Shown in pieces: positions 1-9,085 of a stretch of DNA of 64,000 bases. Positions within the stretch are counted from its first letter, which is position 1. Each line of letters starts with the position of its first letter. The translations under genes were made by a program, and so were the position numbers. The DNA lies in contig NZ_JADLJS010000013.1 in assembly GCF_015680405.1 (NCBI RefSeq), positions 55,384-119,383 of the forward strand, read 5' to 3'. The stretch comes from Pseudomonas pudica. Lineage in GTDB: Bacteria; Pseudomonadota; Gammaproteobacteria; Pseudomonadales; Pseudomonadaceae. Under the pieces are notes generated by a model that saw nothing but the letters and a program-made list of their open reading frames with translations, ran no database searches and was not told where the DNA came from.

Positions 1-303
1 GCTGATAGCGGCAAGGCTGTGCTACGCCGAGGTGACCTGTTCGGGCGCATTGGTGGCGAGGAGTTTGCGGCAGTGTTCCCGGGCTGCAGTGCCCAGGTCG
101 CGGAGCAGATTGCCGAGCGCTTGCAGCGGCAGATCCAGCGGCTGAGCTTCAGCCATGGGGAGCAGACCTACGGCGTGACGGTTAGCCAGGGGGTGACCGG
201 GCTGACGGACGATGACGCGGCGCTGGACAGCCTGTATGCCCGGGCCGATGCGGCGATGTACCAGGCCAAGCGGCAGGGCAAGAACCAGATCGTCCGCGGT
301 TGA
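1..303 (+). CDS. GGDEF diguanylate cyclase, C-terminal part (5' end outside window)
   Basis: The frame is open from the first base, so this is the end of a longer protein. The visible 100 residues are the C-terminal half of a GGDEF domain. The catalytic GGEEF motif is at visible residues 18-22. An RxxD inhibitory I-site (residues 9-12) lies the canonical five residues before it. The ending pattern ADAAMYQAKRQGKNQI is typical of active diguanylate cyclases, which make cyclic di-GMP from two GTP. The upstream sensory domain cannot be seen. The gene converges on the HDOD gene, with a REP pair between them. Confidence 0.93.
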   Translation, partial: ADSGKAVLRRGDLFGRIGGEEFAAVFPGCSAQVAEQIAERLQRQIQRLSFSHGEQTYGVTVSQGVTGLTDDDAALDSLYARADAAMYQAKRQGKNQIVRG

Positions 304-324
304 GCCGTGGGGGTGCTATGCACC

Positions 325-423
325 CCAATCGGCGGCAAGCCCGCTCCCACAGGTACGGCGCAATCCTCCAGCCTTGTGCAGTACCTGTGGGAGCTGGCTT
401 GCCGGCGATGGGCCGCAAAGCGG
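325..423. repeat. REP pair, GCCGGCAAGCC-type family
   Basis: Two inverted copies of a palindromic unit, seen as GGCAAGCCCGCTCCCACAGG on one side and CCTGTGGGAGCTGGCTTGCC on the other, flank a spacer of about 30 bases. It lies between two convergent genes, the usual place for Pseudomonas REP elements, and may act as a transcription end or RNA stabiliser. The same unit recurs at least six more times in this window. Confidence 0.85.
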
Positions 424-433
424 ACCCAAAATC

Positions 434-1693
434 TCAGTTGGAAACCTCGGCCTCAGCCGACGGCGGCTCTTCCTGCGGCTTCACCTCCAGGTTCTCCACC
501 TTACGCAACCGCCTCAGTTCCGGCAGGCCAAGCTTGAGCAGTCGAGCGGTCTTGCTGCTGGCCACCTTTTCCAGCCCCTGCTCGGCCGGCAGCCGCGCCA
601 ACTGCCCGGCCAGGTTCATGGCCAGGATCTCGCGCGAATACACCCCGCCGCCCAGCTGGTAGATCGCCGCGATCAACTCGCGCAACCCCAGCGGCAACCG
701 CCAGCGTGTACGTAGCGCCGAGCCGAATGCGGCCCCGAACTCATTGAGCGACAGCTGCACCTGGTCCTCATCCAGCTCGCCCCCGGCCAGCCGCCATTCC
801 TGCAGGCAGCGCAGCACCGCCAGGTCGCCCAGGCAATGCAGCAACCCCGCGCAATAACAACGCCCTTCGTCCAGCTCGAGCATGCGTGCCAAGGTGCGGC
901 CATATTCGGCAGCGTGCAGCGACAACTCCCAGTAACGGGCCGCATGCTGCGCCAGCAGCGGGTCGCTGAGGCGCGCACTGCGCTTGAGGGTCATGCCCAG
1001 GATCAGGTTCATGCTCTGGGTGCTGCCAAGCTTGTTCAAGGCCTGCAGCAACGTCTGCACCGGTGCTTCGCGGTGCAGCGCTGCGCTGTTGGCCGCAGCG
1101 ATCAGCACGGCGGTGATCTGCGGGTCGCCCTGCACTTCCTCTTCGAGCACTTTCAGGTTCAGGCCCTGAGGGTTGAGCGCGCGCTTGATCGCCACTTGCA
1201 CATCGGCCAGCAGCGGCCCGCCATCGGCGGTAGCGCGACGCTGTTCGAGGTAGGCCGGCAGGCTGGCACCAGCCTGCAAGGCGGGCACAGGGCAGGCGAT
1301 CTCTTCGCCAACCGCCAGCAGCAGCTCTTCCAGGCGCTTGCGAAGGGTGTCCAGGTTCAGCGGCTTGCTCAGGTAGGCCGTGGGGTGCAGGGGCAATGCC
1401 TCGCGCACACTGGCACTGTCGCTGCGGTTGCTCATGAGGATGAATGGCAACCCCGGACCTTTGGCGCGCACCTTGCGCAACAGGTCGAGGCCATCGACGC
1501 CAGCCAGTTCGCGCGCGGCAATGATCAGGTCGGGTTTGCTGGACAGCGCACTCAACGCCTGCGAGCCGTCGGCGCAGACCTGAAGGCGGGCATCACAGCG
1601 CACGCTCAGGAGCATTTCGCTGAGCATGTCGCGTACCCAGGGGTCGCCCTCGACAATCAGTACGCTTGGTGGGGTGGGGTCTGCATCGTTCAT
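434..1693 (-). CDS. HDOD-domain protein with N-terminal pseudo-receiver domain
   Basis: A 419-residue protein. Residues 10-125 have a response-regulator receiver fold pattern (VLIVEGDP acidic pocket; switch lysine in YLSKPL). The phosphoacceptor aspartate position is alanine (A60, in PDLIIAARELAGVDG), so classic phosphorylation is unlikely. Residues about 170-400 resemble an HDOD domain, a non-catalytic HD-related output domain common in Pseudomonas signalling. The start at 1693 follows CAGGAGTTGGCG; a longer in-frame start at 1786 lacks a ribosome-binding site and runs into the gabT terminator. Position beside a GGDEF gene suggests a signalling role, but the target is unknown. Confidence 0.85.
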   Translation of the reverse strand: MNDADPTPPSVLIVEGDPWVRDMLSEMLLSVRCDARLQVCADGSQALSALSSKPDLIIAARELAGVDGLDLLRKVRAKGPGLPFILMSNRSDSASVREALPLHPTAYLSKPLNLDTLRKRLEELLLAVGEEIACPVPALQAGASLPAYLEQRRATADGGPLLADVQVAIKRALNPQGLNLKVLEEEVQGDPQITAVLIAAANSAALHREAPVQTLLQALNKLGSTQSMNLILGMTLKRSARLSDPLLAQHAARYWELSLHAAEYGRTLARMLELDEGRCYCAGLLHCLGDLAVLRCLQEWRLAGGELDEDQVQLSLNEFGAAFGSALRTRWRLPLGLRELIAAIYQLGGGVYSREILAMNLAGQLARLPAEQGLEKVASSKTARLLKLGLPELRRLRKVENLEVKPQEEPPSAEAEVSN

Positions 1694-1785
1694 CGCCAAC
1701 TCCTGAATAGCCCTGACACACAGTCCGTCGCAGCTTCCTGAGCAAATCCTCCGACAACGATAGCGCCCCATGGCTTTCCTGGGCA

Positions 1786-1815
1786 CAAAAAAAAACCCGC
1801 CGAAGCGGGTTTTTT
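1786..1815. terminator. Bidirectional rho-independent terminator between gabT and the HDOD gene
   Basis: A stem ACCCGC / GCGGGT with a CGAA loop has an A-run on one side and a T-run on the other, so it can work in both directions. On the minus strand it sits 16 bases after the gabT stop codon. Confidence 0.9.
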
Positions 1816-1830
1816 CTGAAGCACGTCACA

Positions 1831-3108
1831 TCAGGCGATTTCAGCGAAGCACTCTTCGATGATAGCCAGGCCTTTGTCCAGCAGAGCGTCTTCGGCGGTC
1901 AGCGGAACCAGGATACGCAGGACGTTGCCGTAGGTACCGCAGGACAGCAGGATCAGGCCCTTCTCGCGAGCCTTGGCGACAACCTGGCCAACGGCAGCAG
2001 CGTTCGGGGTGTGAGTGCCCTTCTCGAAGACTTCGACAGCGATCATCGAGCCCAGACCACGGACGTCGCCGATGATCGGGTACTTCTTCTGGATTTCGCG
2101 CAGGCCAGTGGTCAGGCGCTCACCCACAGCTTTGCTGCGGTCCAGCAGTTTCTCTTCTTCGAACACTTCGATCACGGCCAGGGCCGCGGCGCAAGCGATC
2201 GGCGAACCGGCGTAGGTACCGCCGAGGCCGCCCGGAGCGATGGCGTCCATGTACTCGGCCTTGCCGCACACACCGGCCAGCGGGAAGCCGCCAGCGATGG
2301 ATTTGGCGAAGGTGGTCAGGTCAGGCGCAACGCCCATCTGTTCCATCGCGAAGAAGGTGCCAGTACGGCCAGCGCCGGTCTGCACTTCGTCGGCGATCAG
2401 CAGGATGCCGTGCTGGTCGCACAGGGCGCGCAGGCGCTTCATCAGCTCTTTCGGCGCTGGCAGGAAGCCGCCTTCGCCTTGTACCGGCTCGAGGATGATC
2501 GCGGCGATGTCGCGTGGCTCGGCGTCGTTCTTGAAGATGCGCTCGACCGAGGCGATGGCGTCGTCAACGCTGATGCCGTGCAGTTCGCTCGGGAACAGGG
2601 CGCGGAAGATGCCACCTGGCATCAGGCCCATGCCAGCGGAGTACGGCACGACCTTGCCGGTCAGGCCCAGGGTCATCATGGTACGGCCGTGGTAGCCGCC
2701 GGTGAAGGCGATGACGCCAGCGCGGCCAGTGGCGGCACGGGCGATCTTGACGGCGTTTTCAACGGCTTCGGAGCCGGTGGTGACCAGCAGGGTCTTCTTG
2801 TCGAAGTCACCTGGAACCAGCTTGTTGATCTTTTCGCACAGCTCTACATAGGGTTCGTAGGCCAGCACCTGGAAGCAGGTGTGGCTGACCTTGGTCAGCT
2901 GCTCTTGCACGGCCGCAACCACTTTAGGGTGCAGGTGGCCGGTGTTCAGTACTGCGATGCCGCCGGCGAAGTCGATCAGTTCGCGGCCTTCAACGTCGAT
3001 CACGGTCGAGTTCTTCGCGGTATCGACGAAGATCGGGTGGATCTGGCCAACGCCACGTGGGACGGCGGCGACACGACGTTGCATCAAGGATTCGTTGGTC
3101 TTGCTCAT
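1831..3108 (-). CDS. gabT: 4-aminobutyrate aminotransferase
   Basis: A 425-residue class-III PLP aminotransferase, the usual GabT length. It transfers the amino group of GABA to 2-oxoglutarate, giving succinate semialdehyde and glutamate in the cytoplasm. Visible features are the GGYHGRT motif at residues 137-143, the cofactor-contacting D240 in LLIADEVQTG, and the Schiff-base lysine K269 in FAKSIAGGFP, matching E. coli GabT positions shifted by one. GAGGG precedes the ATG. It lies downstream of gabD on the same strand, but a terminator and a structured leader separate them, so it probably has its own control. Confidence 0.96.
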   Translation of the reverse strand: MSKTNESLMQRRVAAVPRGVGQIHPIFVDTAKNSTVIDVEGRELIDFAGGIAVLNTGHLHPKVVAAVQEQLTKVSHTCFQVLAYEPYVELCEKINKLVPGDFDKKTLLVTTGSEAVENAVKIARAATGRAGVIAFTGGYHGRTMMTLGLTGKVVPYSAGMGLMPGGIFRALFPSELHGISVDDAIASVERIFKNDAEPRDIAAIILEPVQGEGGFLPAPKELMKRLRALCDQHGILLIADEVQTGAGRTGTFFAMEQMGVAPDLTTFAKSIAGGFPLAGVCGKAEYMDAIAPGGLGGTYAGSPIACAAALAVIEVFEEEKLLDRSKAVGERLTTGLREIQKKYPIIGDVRGLGSMIAVEVFEKGTHTPNAAAVGQVVAKAREKGLILLSCGTYGNVLRILVPLTAEDALLDKGLAIIEECFAEIA

Positions 3109-3227
3109 AATGCCCTCATTGCGCCGGTCTGGAGTGGCGCTTTTATTCGGGGGTGGCTGGGAGTGCTCGCGAACAGTATTCGTTGATCGACTGCCGTGAA
3201 CGCCCTGGCCACCAGGTACTGCGATGT
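3109..3227 (-). ncRNA. Candidate gabT leader RNA (gabT RNA motif)
   Basis: The 119 bases before gabT carry nested inverted repeats: CAGTA (3217-3221) with TACTG (3174-3178) enclosing a CCTGG/CCAGG hairpin (3204-3216), and a GCGCC/GGCGC stem (3121-3125 with 3136-3140) just before the ribosome-binding site. A conserved gabT RNA motif upstream of Pseudomonas gabT genes has been reported from comparative genomics. Position and folding fit it, but I did not match the published consensus. Confidence 0.55.
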
Positions 3228-3267
3228 AAAAAAGGCCAGCGAGACGTCGCTCTCGCGCCCCGCTGGC
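3228..3267 (-). terminator. Rho-independent terminator after gabD
   Basis: On the minus strand a stem GCCAGCG / CGCTGGC, with the inner arms containing GCGAGAG and GACGTCTC, is followed by a run of T. It ends the gabD transcript before gabT, or acts as an attenuator between them. Confidence 0.8.
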
Positions 3268-3291
3268 AGAGGTAAAGCCGTTACCTTGCGA

Positions 3292-4734
3292 TCAGACGCT
3301 GATGCACAGGTATTTGATTTCGAGGTAGTCCTCGATACCGTACTTGGAACCTTCGCGGCCCAGGCCCGAAGCCTTGATGCCACCGAACGGTGCCACTTCG
3401 TTGGAGATCAGGCCGGTGTTGATACCTACCATGCCGTATTCCAGGGCTTCGGCAACACGGAACACACGGCTCATGTCGCGGGCGTAGAAGTACGAGGCCA
3501 GGCCGAACTCGGTGTCGTTGGACATGGCGATCACTTCGGCCTCGTCCTTGAAGCGGAACAGCGGCGCCAGCGGGCCGAAGGTCTCTTCCTTGGCGACGGC
3601 AGCGGTCTTCGGTACGTCGACCAGAATGGTCGGCTCGAAGAAGTTGCCTTCGATGATCTTGCCACCGGACAGCACCTTGGCGCCTTTTCCAACGGCGTCT
3701 TCGATGTGTTCCTGGACCTTGGCGACAGCCTTGCCGTCGATCAGCGGGCCAGTGGTGGTGCCTTCTTCCAGGCCGTTACCGATCTTCAGCTTGGCAACAG
3801 CGGCGGCCAGCTTCTGGGCGAACGCGTCGTAGACACCGTCCTGCACGTAGATACGGTTGGCGCAGACGCAGGTCTGGCCGTTGTTGCGGTACTTGGAGAT
3901 GATCGCGCCCTCGACCGCCTTGTCCAGGTCGGCGTCGTCGAACACGATGAACGGGGCGTTGCCACCCAACTCCAGGGAAACCTTCTTGATGTCCTTGGCG
4001 CATTCTTCCATCAGCTGGCGACCGATTTCGGTCGAGCCGGTGAAGGACAGCTTGCGGACCAGCGAGTTGCCGGTCAGTTCGCCGCCAACTTCGCCAGCGC
4101 TACCGGTAACCACGCTCAGCACGCCAGCCGGGATGCCGGCACGGTGGGCCAGTTCGACCAGGGCCAGGGCGGAATATGGGGTCTGCGAGGCAGGCTTGAG
4201 CACCATGGTGCAACCAGCGGCCAGGGCCGGGCCGGCTTTACGGGTGATCATGGCAGCCGGGAAGTTCCACGGGGTGATGGCCGCAGTAACGCCGATTGGC
4301 TGCTTGATGACGATCAGACGCTTGTCTGGCTGGTGACCCGGGATGGTGTCGCCGTAGACGCGCTTTGCCTCTTCGGCGAACCACTCGATGAACGAAGCAG
4401 CGTAGGCGATCTCGCCCTTGGCTTCGGCCAGCGGCTTGCCTTGCTCGGTGGTCATCAGGCGAGCCAGGTCGTCCTGGTTCTCGATCATCAGTTCGAACCA
4501 GCGACGCAGCTTGGCCGAACGCTCTTTGGCGGTCAGGGCACGCCAGGCCGGCAGGGCCTTGTCGGCGGCTTCGATGGCGCGGCGGGTTTCCGCAGTGCCC
4601 ATCTTCGGCACGGTACCGATGACTTCACCAGTGGCCGGGTTGGTGACCTTGATGGTCTGGCCGTTGTCCGCATCCAGCCACTCACCATTGATGTAGGCTT
4701 GCTGGCGGAACAACTGAGCGTCTTTGAGCTGCAT
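3292..4734 (-). CDS. gabD: Succinate-semialdehyde dehydrogenase [NADP+]
   Basis: A 480-residue aldehyde dehydrogenase that oxidises succinate semialdehyde to succinate, the second step of GABA breakdown. Visible catalytic residues are N157 in TPWNFP, E255 in SLELGGNAP and the nucleophile C289 in NNGQTCVC; the second cysteine two residues on (C291) is typical of GabD. The start at 4734 follows GGGAAGCCGAC; a longer in-frame start at 4773 has no clear ribosome-binding site. It is transcribed ahead of gabT. Confidence 0.95.
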   Translation of the reverse strand: MQLKDAQLFRQQAYINGEWLDADNGQTIKVTNPATGEVIGTVPKMGTAETRRAIEAADKALPAWRALTAKERSAKLRRWFELMIENQDDLARLMTTEQGKPLAEAKGEIAYAASFIEWFAEEAKRVYGDTIPGHQPDKRLIVIKQPIGVTAAITPWNFPAAMITRKAGPALAAGCTMVLKPASQTPYSALALVELAHRAGIPAGVLSVVTGSAGEVGGELTGNSLVRKLSFTGSTEIGRQLMEECAKDIKKVSLELGGNAPFIVFDDADLDKAVEGAIISKYRNNGQTCVCANRIYVQDGVYDAFAQKLAAAVAKLKIGNGLEEGTTTGPLIDGKAVAKVQEHIEDAVGKGAKVLSGGKIIEGNFFEPTILVDVPKTAAVAKEETFGPLAPLFRFKDEAEVIAMSNDTEFGLASYFYARDMSRVFRVAEALEYGMVGINTGLISNEVAPFGGIKASGLGREGSKYGIEDYLEIKYLCISV

Positions 4735-5054
4735 GTCGGCTTCCCGAATTGTTGATTGTTGAAAAGCGCCCAAGGCAGGGCATCGAGCGTTTGAAATCTC
4801 AAACGAATGCTAAGCGGCTGCTGGGGTGTTGGACAATAGGCTGTTCGAAAAAAAGAACGAATGGTTGAACACCCTGGCGGAAATTTCATTATTTGCATAA
4901 TGGCAACCGGCCTCTTCGCGGGTAAACCCGCTCCCACAGGATGTCCACAGAATCCAGAATCTGTGTAGTACCCGCGAAGAGGCCAGTACAGGTTAGACGA
5001 ACGAGCTGAAGGAAATGAGATGGGAGGACCGACGGCCCTCCCGGAAGGGACGGA
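4735..5054. other. Intergenic region: gabD promoter side plus REP pair
   Basis: 320 bases without a gene. The half next to gabD is A/T-richer and should hold its promoter, though no clear -35/-10 pair stands out. The other half holds the REP pair listed separately. This is also the boundary between the conserved gab locus and the sulfate-ester cluster. Confidence 0.6.
4907..4992. repeat. REP pair, CCTCTTCGCGGG-type family
   Basis: A full unit CCGGCCTCTTCGCGGGTAAA followed by CCCGCTCCCACAGG is paired with an inverted, partly degenerate unit ending CCCGCGAAGAGGCC. This matches the well-known 35-base P. putida REP type. It lies at the 3' end of astA. Confidence 0.85.
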
Positions 5055-6731
5055 TCAGAAGGCCTTGGCCAGGTCGATCACCAAGGCGCGGTAACCCACA
5101 CTGCCCGGCTGTCGGCTGTGCACCTTCAGCTCCACCAGCACCTCCTGGGTCCCGCGCCGCACCTCGTTGAGCACAGTGGTGGTCAGTTTCTCCGGGGTCA
5201 GGAAGTTCACCGACGCCGAGTAGATGAACTGGGTGTCGGTCTCCGGACGGTAGGCCACCACCGAAGTCACCGGGCTGTACCACTCGTCGCCGCGCTCCTT
5301 GCCATATTCCCACACCTGCTCGACCGTGCCCTTGGCCTCGTCGATGCGGTACTCCACCGCCCGGCTGTAGTTGCCGGTCAGCCTGGTCGGGGCAAAGTCG
5401 CGGCCCCAGCCGTTATCGAACACGGTCAGCGTGCCTTTGCCGGTCAGCCAGGCGGTGTGCTGGGTCCACGACCAGTCGAAGTCTTCGCTCGCCACCGGCG
5501 TCAGCACTTTCGCCCGCAGACGCTCAGGCCAGCCTTGAGGCGAGGCGAGAATCCACTTGACCTGTTTGTCGCGACCGATCTTCACCACGCCCTGGTGCCG
5601 TGCTGAAACGATGATGCTGTCGTCATCGGCGTCGTAGTCGATGGCATTGACGTGGGCCCAGTTACGCCCGGTGCCCACCCCGGGGGTGTCACCAAAGGGC
5701 AGGTCACCCTCGGCCAGTTCGTTGGCCAGCCGCTCGTCCTGTTTCTGTACCCCGGCCGGCAACTGGATGGCTGCCTTTCCCAGGGTTTCGAGCAGGTCGC
5801 CACGGTACGGGTCGAGGATCTGGTTGAGGTCCCAGAAGTCCAGCACATCACCGGCCTCGTTGACCTCGATGATGTGGTCCCGGATCGAGCGCACGCGCTT
5901 GCCGTCGGGCCGGCGATAGTCACTGGTGCCCACACGTAGCAAGTAGGTGCCATTGGCGGTCTCGCGGATTTCATGGGAAAAGTCGGCGAACTTGTCGGGC
6001 AGGCTGCGCTGCCAGATACGCCGGCCCAGCAGGTCGTACTTGGAGTAGGTCTGGCCCTGGCCCCAGATCAGCTTGCCATCGCGGGTTTGTTGGAAGCCCA
6101 TGGTGCCGCCCAGGCCATCGCGGCGGTTGGAGTCGTGGATCTGCTCGATGTCCAGGTACCAGCGCACGTCGCCATTGCTGTCGGCGATCCAGTTGTTGCC
6201 CACCTGGTCCCATTCCGCCGCACCGCCCAGGGCATTCCACTTGAAGGCGCGCCCGCCCGGGATGTCCCCCTGCAGGTGGTTGAACAGGTACAGGCGCTTT
6301 TCAAAACCTGGCGCTACCTTGACCGGCTGCACTTCAGGCAAGGCGGCGGTCTGCCTGGCCACCACCGGCAGGCGCACGGCCGGGGCGTAGATCTGGTACT
6401 GCTCGCGGATGCGCTCGCCGTCGAGCTTGTAGGTCACCTCCACATGGTTGACGTGGTCCGGGTACAGGCCGAATACCGGGATGCCGCCATAGGTCCACAA
6501 CGAACGGTCGGACACCTCGTAGGCAATGTCCACACCGCGCTCGCCTCGCCCCAGCACGCGCACGTGCGCGGCACTCAGGCTGCGCCCTCCATCGCGAATG
6601 ATCGCGGTCAGCGGCGCCAGGCGATACGGGTTGACCACCACGTCGCCGAGCAGCGCCTCGTCACGTTCGGGAACCTTGGCGGTCAGGCAGGCGCCTTCAG
6701 GCAATACAGGGGTTTCGGTCTTGGCATTCAT
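5055..6731 (-). CDS. astA: Aryl-sulfate sulfotransferase (arylsulfotransferase)
   Basis: A 558-residue ASST-family protein that moves the sulfuryl group from an aryl sulfate to a phenol acceptor without PAPS. The propeller repeats and motifs GRNWAHVNAIDYD and IIVSARHQG carry histidines and an arginine in the family's active-site pattern. No N-terminal signal peptide is visible, unlike periplasmic enterobacterial ASST, so a cytoplasmic place is likely. The start at 6731 follows GGAGCTATGCC. It lies 17 bases after the TonB receptor stop codon, so the two form an operon. The symbol comes from the P. putida S-313 gene set. Confidence 0.87.
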   Translation of the reverse strand: MNAKTETPVLPEGACLTAKVPERDEALLGDVVVNPYRLAPLTAIIRDGGRSLSAAHVRVLGRGERGVDIAYEVSDRSLWTYGGIPVFGLYPDHVNHVEVTYKLDGERIREQYQIYAPAVRLPVVARQTAALPEVQPVKVAPGFEKRLYLFNHLQGDIPGGRAFKWNALGGAAEWDQVGNNWIADSNGDVRWYLDIEQIHDSNRRDGLGGTMGFQQTRDGKLIWGQGQTYSKYDLLGRRIWQRSLPDKFADFSHEIRETANGTYLLRVGTSDYRRPDGKRVRSIRDHIIEVNEAGDVLDFWDLNQILDPYRGDLLETLGKAAIQLPAGVQKQDERLANELAEGDLPFGDTPGVGTGRNWAHVNAIDYDADDDSIIVSARHQGVVKIGRDKQVKWILASPQGWPERLRAKVLTPVASEDFDWSWTQHTAWLTGKGTLTVFDNGWGRDFAPTRLTGNYSRAVEYRIDEAKGTVEQVWEYGKERGDEWYSPVTSVVAYRPETDTQFIYSASVNFLTPEKLTTTVLNEVRRGTQEVLVELKVHSRQPGSVGYRALVIDLAKAF

Positions 6732-6748
6732 GGCATAGCTCCTTGTGC

Positions 6749-9085
6749 TCAGAAGTCGTAACGGGCGGTGGCACCGAAAGTGCGCGGGGTGCCGAGCACG
6801 CCGGCATAGCCACCGTTGGCGGAGTTCCACAGGCTGGTGAAGTAGGTCTTGTCACCGGCGTTCTTCACCCACAGCGACAGGTCGACCACGCCGTCGCCCT
6901 GGTCAAGGCGCACACCGGCGGAAAGATTGACCAGCGCATAGCTGGGGATCTGGCCGAAATCGGAGTCGTCGATGGTGCCCACCGCCTTCGAGCGGAAGGC
7001 GTAACTGGCGGTGATATAGGGTTCGATGTGCTCGCTGGCCTGCCACTTGTACTGGGTGTTCAGGTTGGCGATGTACTTGGAGGCGCCGACCACCTGGTGG
7101 CCGGACAAGTCGCAAGTGGCGGTGGCGTTGGCCAGGCTCACCTCAGGCGGGCATGGGGCATCCTTGTACTCGGTGTAACGCACGTCGTTCCACGAGCCGT
7201 TGAAGTTGACCGTGAGGCCGCGCAGCGGCAGCGCCGTGGCTTCGAATTCCAGGCCACGCGAGCGCACCCTGCCGGCGTTGGCCAGGTACTGCACGCGGTT
7301 GATCTGGTCGTAGACGTTGGCCTGGTAGCCATGCACTTCGGCCCAGAACAGGTTGGTATTGAGTTGCAGGCGGTCATCGAACAGCGAGCTTTTCAAGCCG
7401 ACTTCGGCGTTGTTGACCCGCTCGGTGCCGACCAGCAGCGAGTCGGTACCCAGCCGTGGCGCAGCGCCAACGGTAAGGTTGATGCCGCCCGACTTCTCGC
7501 CGTGGGTCAGGGTGGCGTAGCCCAGCAACTGCTCGTTGAAGCGATAGCTCAGGCCCAGCAGGCCGGAGGGGCTGAAACTGTACTGGTTGAGATCGCCTGA
7601 GTCGTACGCCCCTACCCGGGCCTGACGCGCTGCTGCGGCTGCCCCGGTTACTGCCGCACCTCCGGTTGGTGCATCGCGGGTCACCCAGGCGCTCTTTTCT
7701 TCATAGGTGCCGCGAATACCGGCGGTGAAATCCAGGCGGTCGGTGATGTGCCAGGTGCCCTGGGCGAACAGGGCGTAGCTGTCGGTATCGATATGGCCGT
7801 TGCCGATGGTGTCGACGTTGGCCAGGGCGCCGGCCGGGGTGAGGTTCCAGATATCCGCCTGCGGCCCGTAGTAGGTGAAGGATTTGTTGTCCAGGTCCTG
7901 CTTGAAGTAGTAGGCGCCCAGCACGTAGTCGAAGGCACCACCGGTGGGCGAAGCCAGGCGGATTTCCTGCGAGTACTGCTTGTCGCGCACCGATACCCCG
8001 GCGCTGTAGAACACCGGCACGTTGAGGCCGTCGTCGTTGCGCGGGGTGAAGTCCCACCAGCGGTAGGCGGTAATCGAGGTCAGGGTGAAGTCGTTGGGCA
8101 GGGTCCAGTTGGCCTCCACCGAGGTACCGCCCTGGAACACCGTCACCTGCTGGTCGGCGTCGAAGTTGACCTTGCGGTGCTTGCCCGACACCAACGTTGC
8201 GCCGGCCTGGGCGGCCAGGCTTTCGTAGCGGTTGACGCCATTGATGGTCGGGCCGGTGCTGTACAGGCTGAGGATGCCGTTGTCGGAGTCTTCTTCGTTG
8301 TATTCGCCGATCCAGCGCAGGTTGAAGGTTTCGCTCGGTTTGAACAGCAGTTGGGTACGAAAGCCTTGGCGCTTGCCGCCGTTCAGGTCGTCACCGTTGT
8401 GGATGTTCTTCACATAGCCGTCGTCTTCGGTGCGATAGGCGCTGATGCGACCGGCCAGTGTGTCGCTGATCGGCCCCGAGAAGCTGCCTTGGGTTTGCAG
8501 GTAGCCGTCTTCACCGATCGACTGCTGGATGCTGCCCTCGCGGTGGAAGGTGGGCTTGCGCGTGGTGATGTTGAGCACGCCGGCGGTAGTGTTCTTGCCG
8601 AACAGCGTGGCTTGCGGACCGCGCAACACCTCCAACTGCTCCACGTCCAGCAGGTCGAACACCGCCATGCCGGGGCGGCCGAGGTAGACGTTGTCCAGGT
8701 AGATGCCGACGCTGCCTTCCAGCCCATCGCTGGCGGGGTTGTTGCCCAGACCACGAATCGAGATGCTCGACTGGCGGGCATGAACGTAGGCGACGTTGGT
8801 GCTGGGCACCAGTTGCTGCAGGTCCTGCACGCGGTAGATGCGTTGGCTTTCCAAGGTTTCGCTGTCGAGCACGCTGATCGGCGTGGGCACGCTTTGCGCG
8901 GTTTCTTCGCGGCGGCGGGCATTGACCGTGACGGTGCCGAGCTTGGCTTCCTGCTCCACCGCAGGGGTTGCGCTGACTGGCTCTTCGGCGAAGCTGGCAG
9001 AGGACGCCGCCAGCAGCACGCCGGCAGCCAAGGGTTGCAAGGTGAAACGCGACGCGCGCGCAGGCCAACGGGAAACTCCGGACAT
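6749..9085 (-). CDS. sftP: TonB-dependent outer-membrane receptor of the sulfate-ester cluster
   Basis: A 778-residue TonB-dependent receptor. It starts with a signal peptide (hydrophobic run near residues 18-30, cut near ASFAEEP). A TonB-box-like GTVTVNARR segment (residues 51-59), a plug domain with SISIRGLGNNP and LEVLRGPQATLFGKNT, and a 22-strand-type barrel ending in ATARYDF with terminal aromatic F follow. It should import sulfate esters or related sulfur sources across the outer membrane. The start at 9085 follows AAGGAGCATTTGC. It is divergent from the LysR gene and co-directional with astA, the same arrangement as S-313 sftR/sftP/astA. Confidence 0.88.
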   Translation of the reverse strand: MSGVSRWPARASRFTLQPLAAGVLLAASSASFAEEPVSATPAVEQEAKLGTVTVNARRREETAQSVPTPISVLDSETLESQRIYRVQDLQQLVPSTNVAYVHARQSSISIRGLGNNPASDGLEGSVGIYLDNVYLGRPGMAVFDLLDVEQLEVLRGPQATLFGKNTTAGVLNITTRKPTFHREGSIQQSIGEDGYLQTQGSFSGPISDTLAGRISAYRTEDDGYVKNIHNGDDLNGGKRQGFRTQLLFKPSETFNLRWIGEYNEEDSDNGILSLYSTGPTINGVNRYESLAAQAGATLVSGKHRKVNFDADQQVTVFQGGTSVEANWTLPNDFTLTSITAYRWWDFTPRNDDGLNVPVFYSAGVSVRDKQYSQEIRLASPTGGAFDYVLGAYYFKQDLDNKSFTYYGPQADIWNLTPAGALANVDTIGNGHIDTDSYALFAQGTWHITDRLDFTAGIRGTYEEKSAWVTRDAPTGGAAVTGAAAAARQARVGAYDSGDLNQYSFSPSGLLGLSYRFNEQLLGYATLTHGEKSGGINLTVGAAPRLGTDSLLVGTERVNNAEVGLKSSLFDDRLQLNTNLFWAEVHGYQANVYDQINRVQYLANAGRVRSRGLEFEATALPLRGLTVNFNGSWNDVRYTEYKDAPCPPEVSLANATATCDLSGHQVVGASKYIANLNTQYKWQASEHIEPYITASYAFRSKAVGTIDDSDFGQIPSYALVNLSAGVRLDQGDGVVDLSLWVKNAGDKTYFTSLWNSANGGYAGVLGTPRTFGATARYDF

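Noticed and set aside
3196..4755. 519-codon open frame opposite gabD
   Set aside because: It is the complement of the well-supported gabD, lacks a ribosome-binding site and has no recognisable domain; long antisense frames are common in high-GC Pseudomonas.
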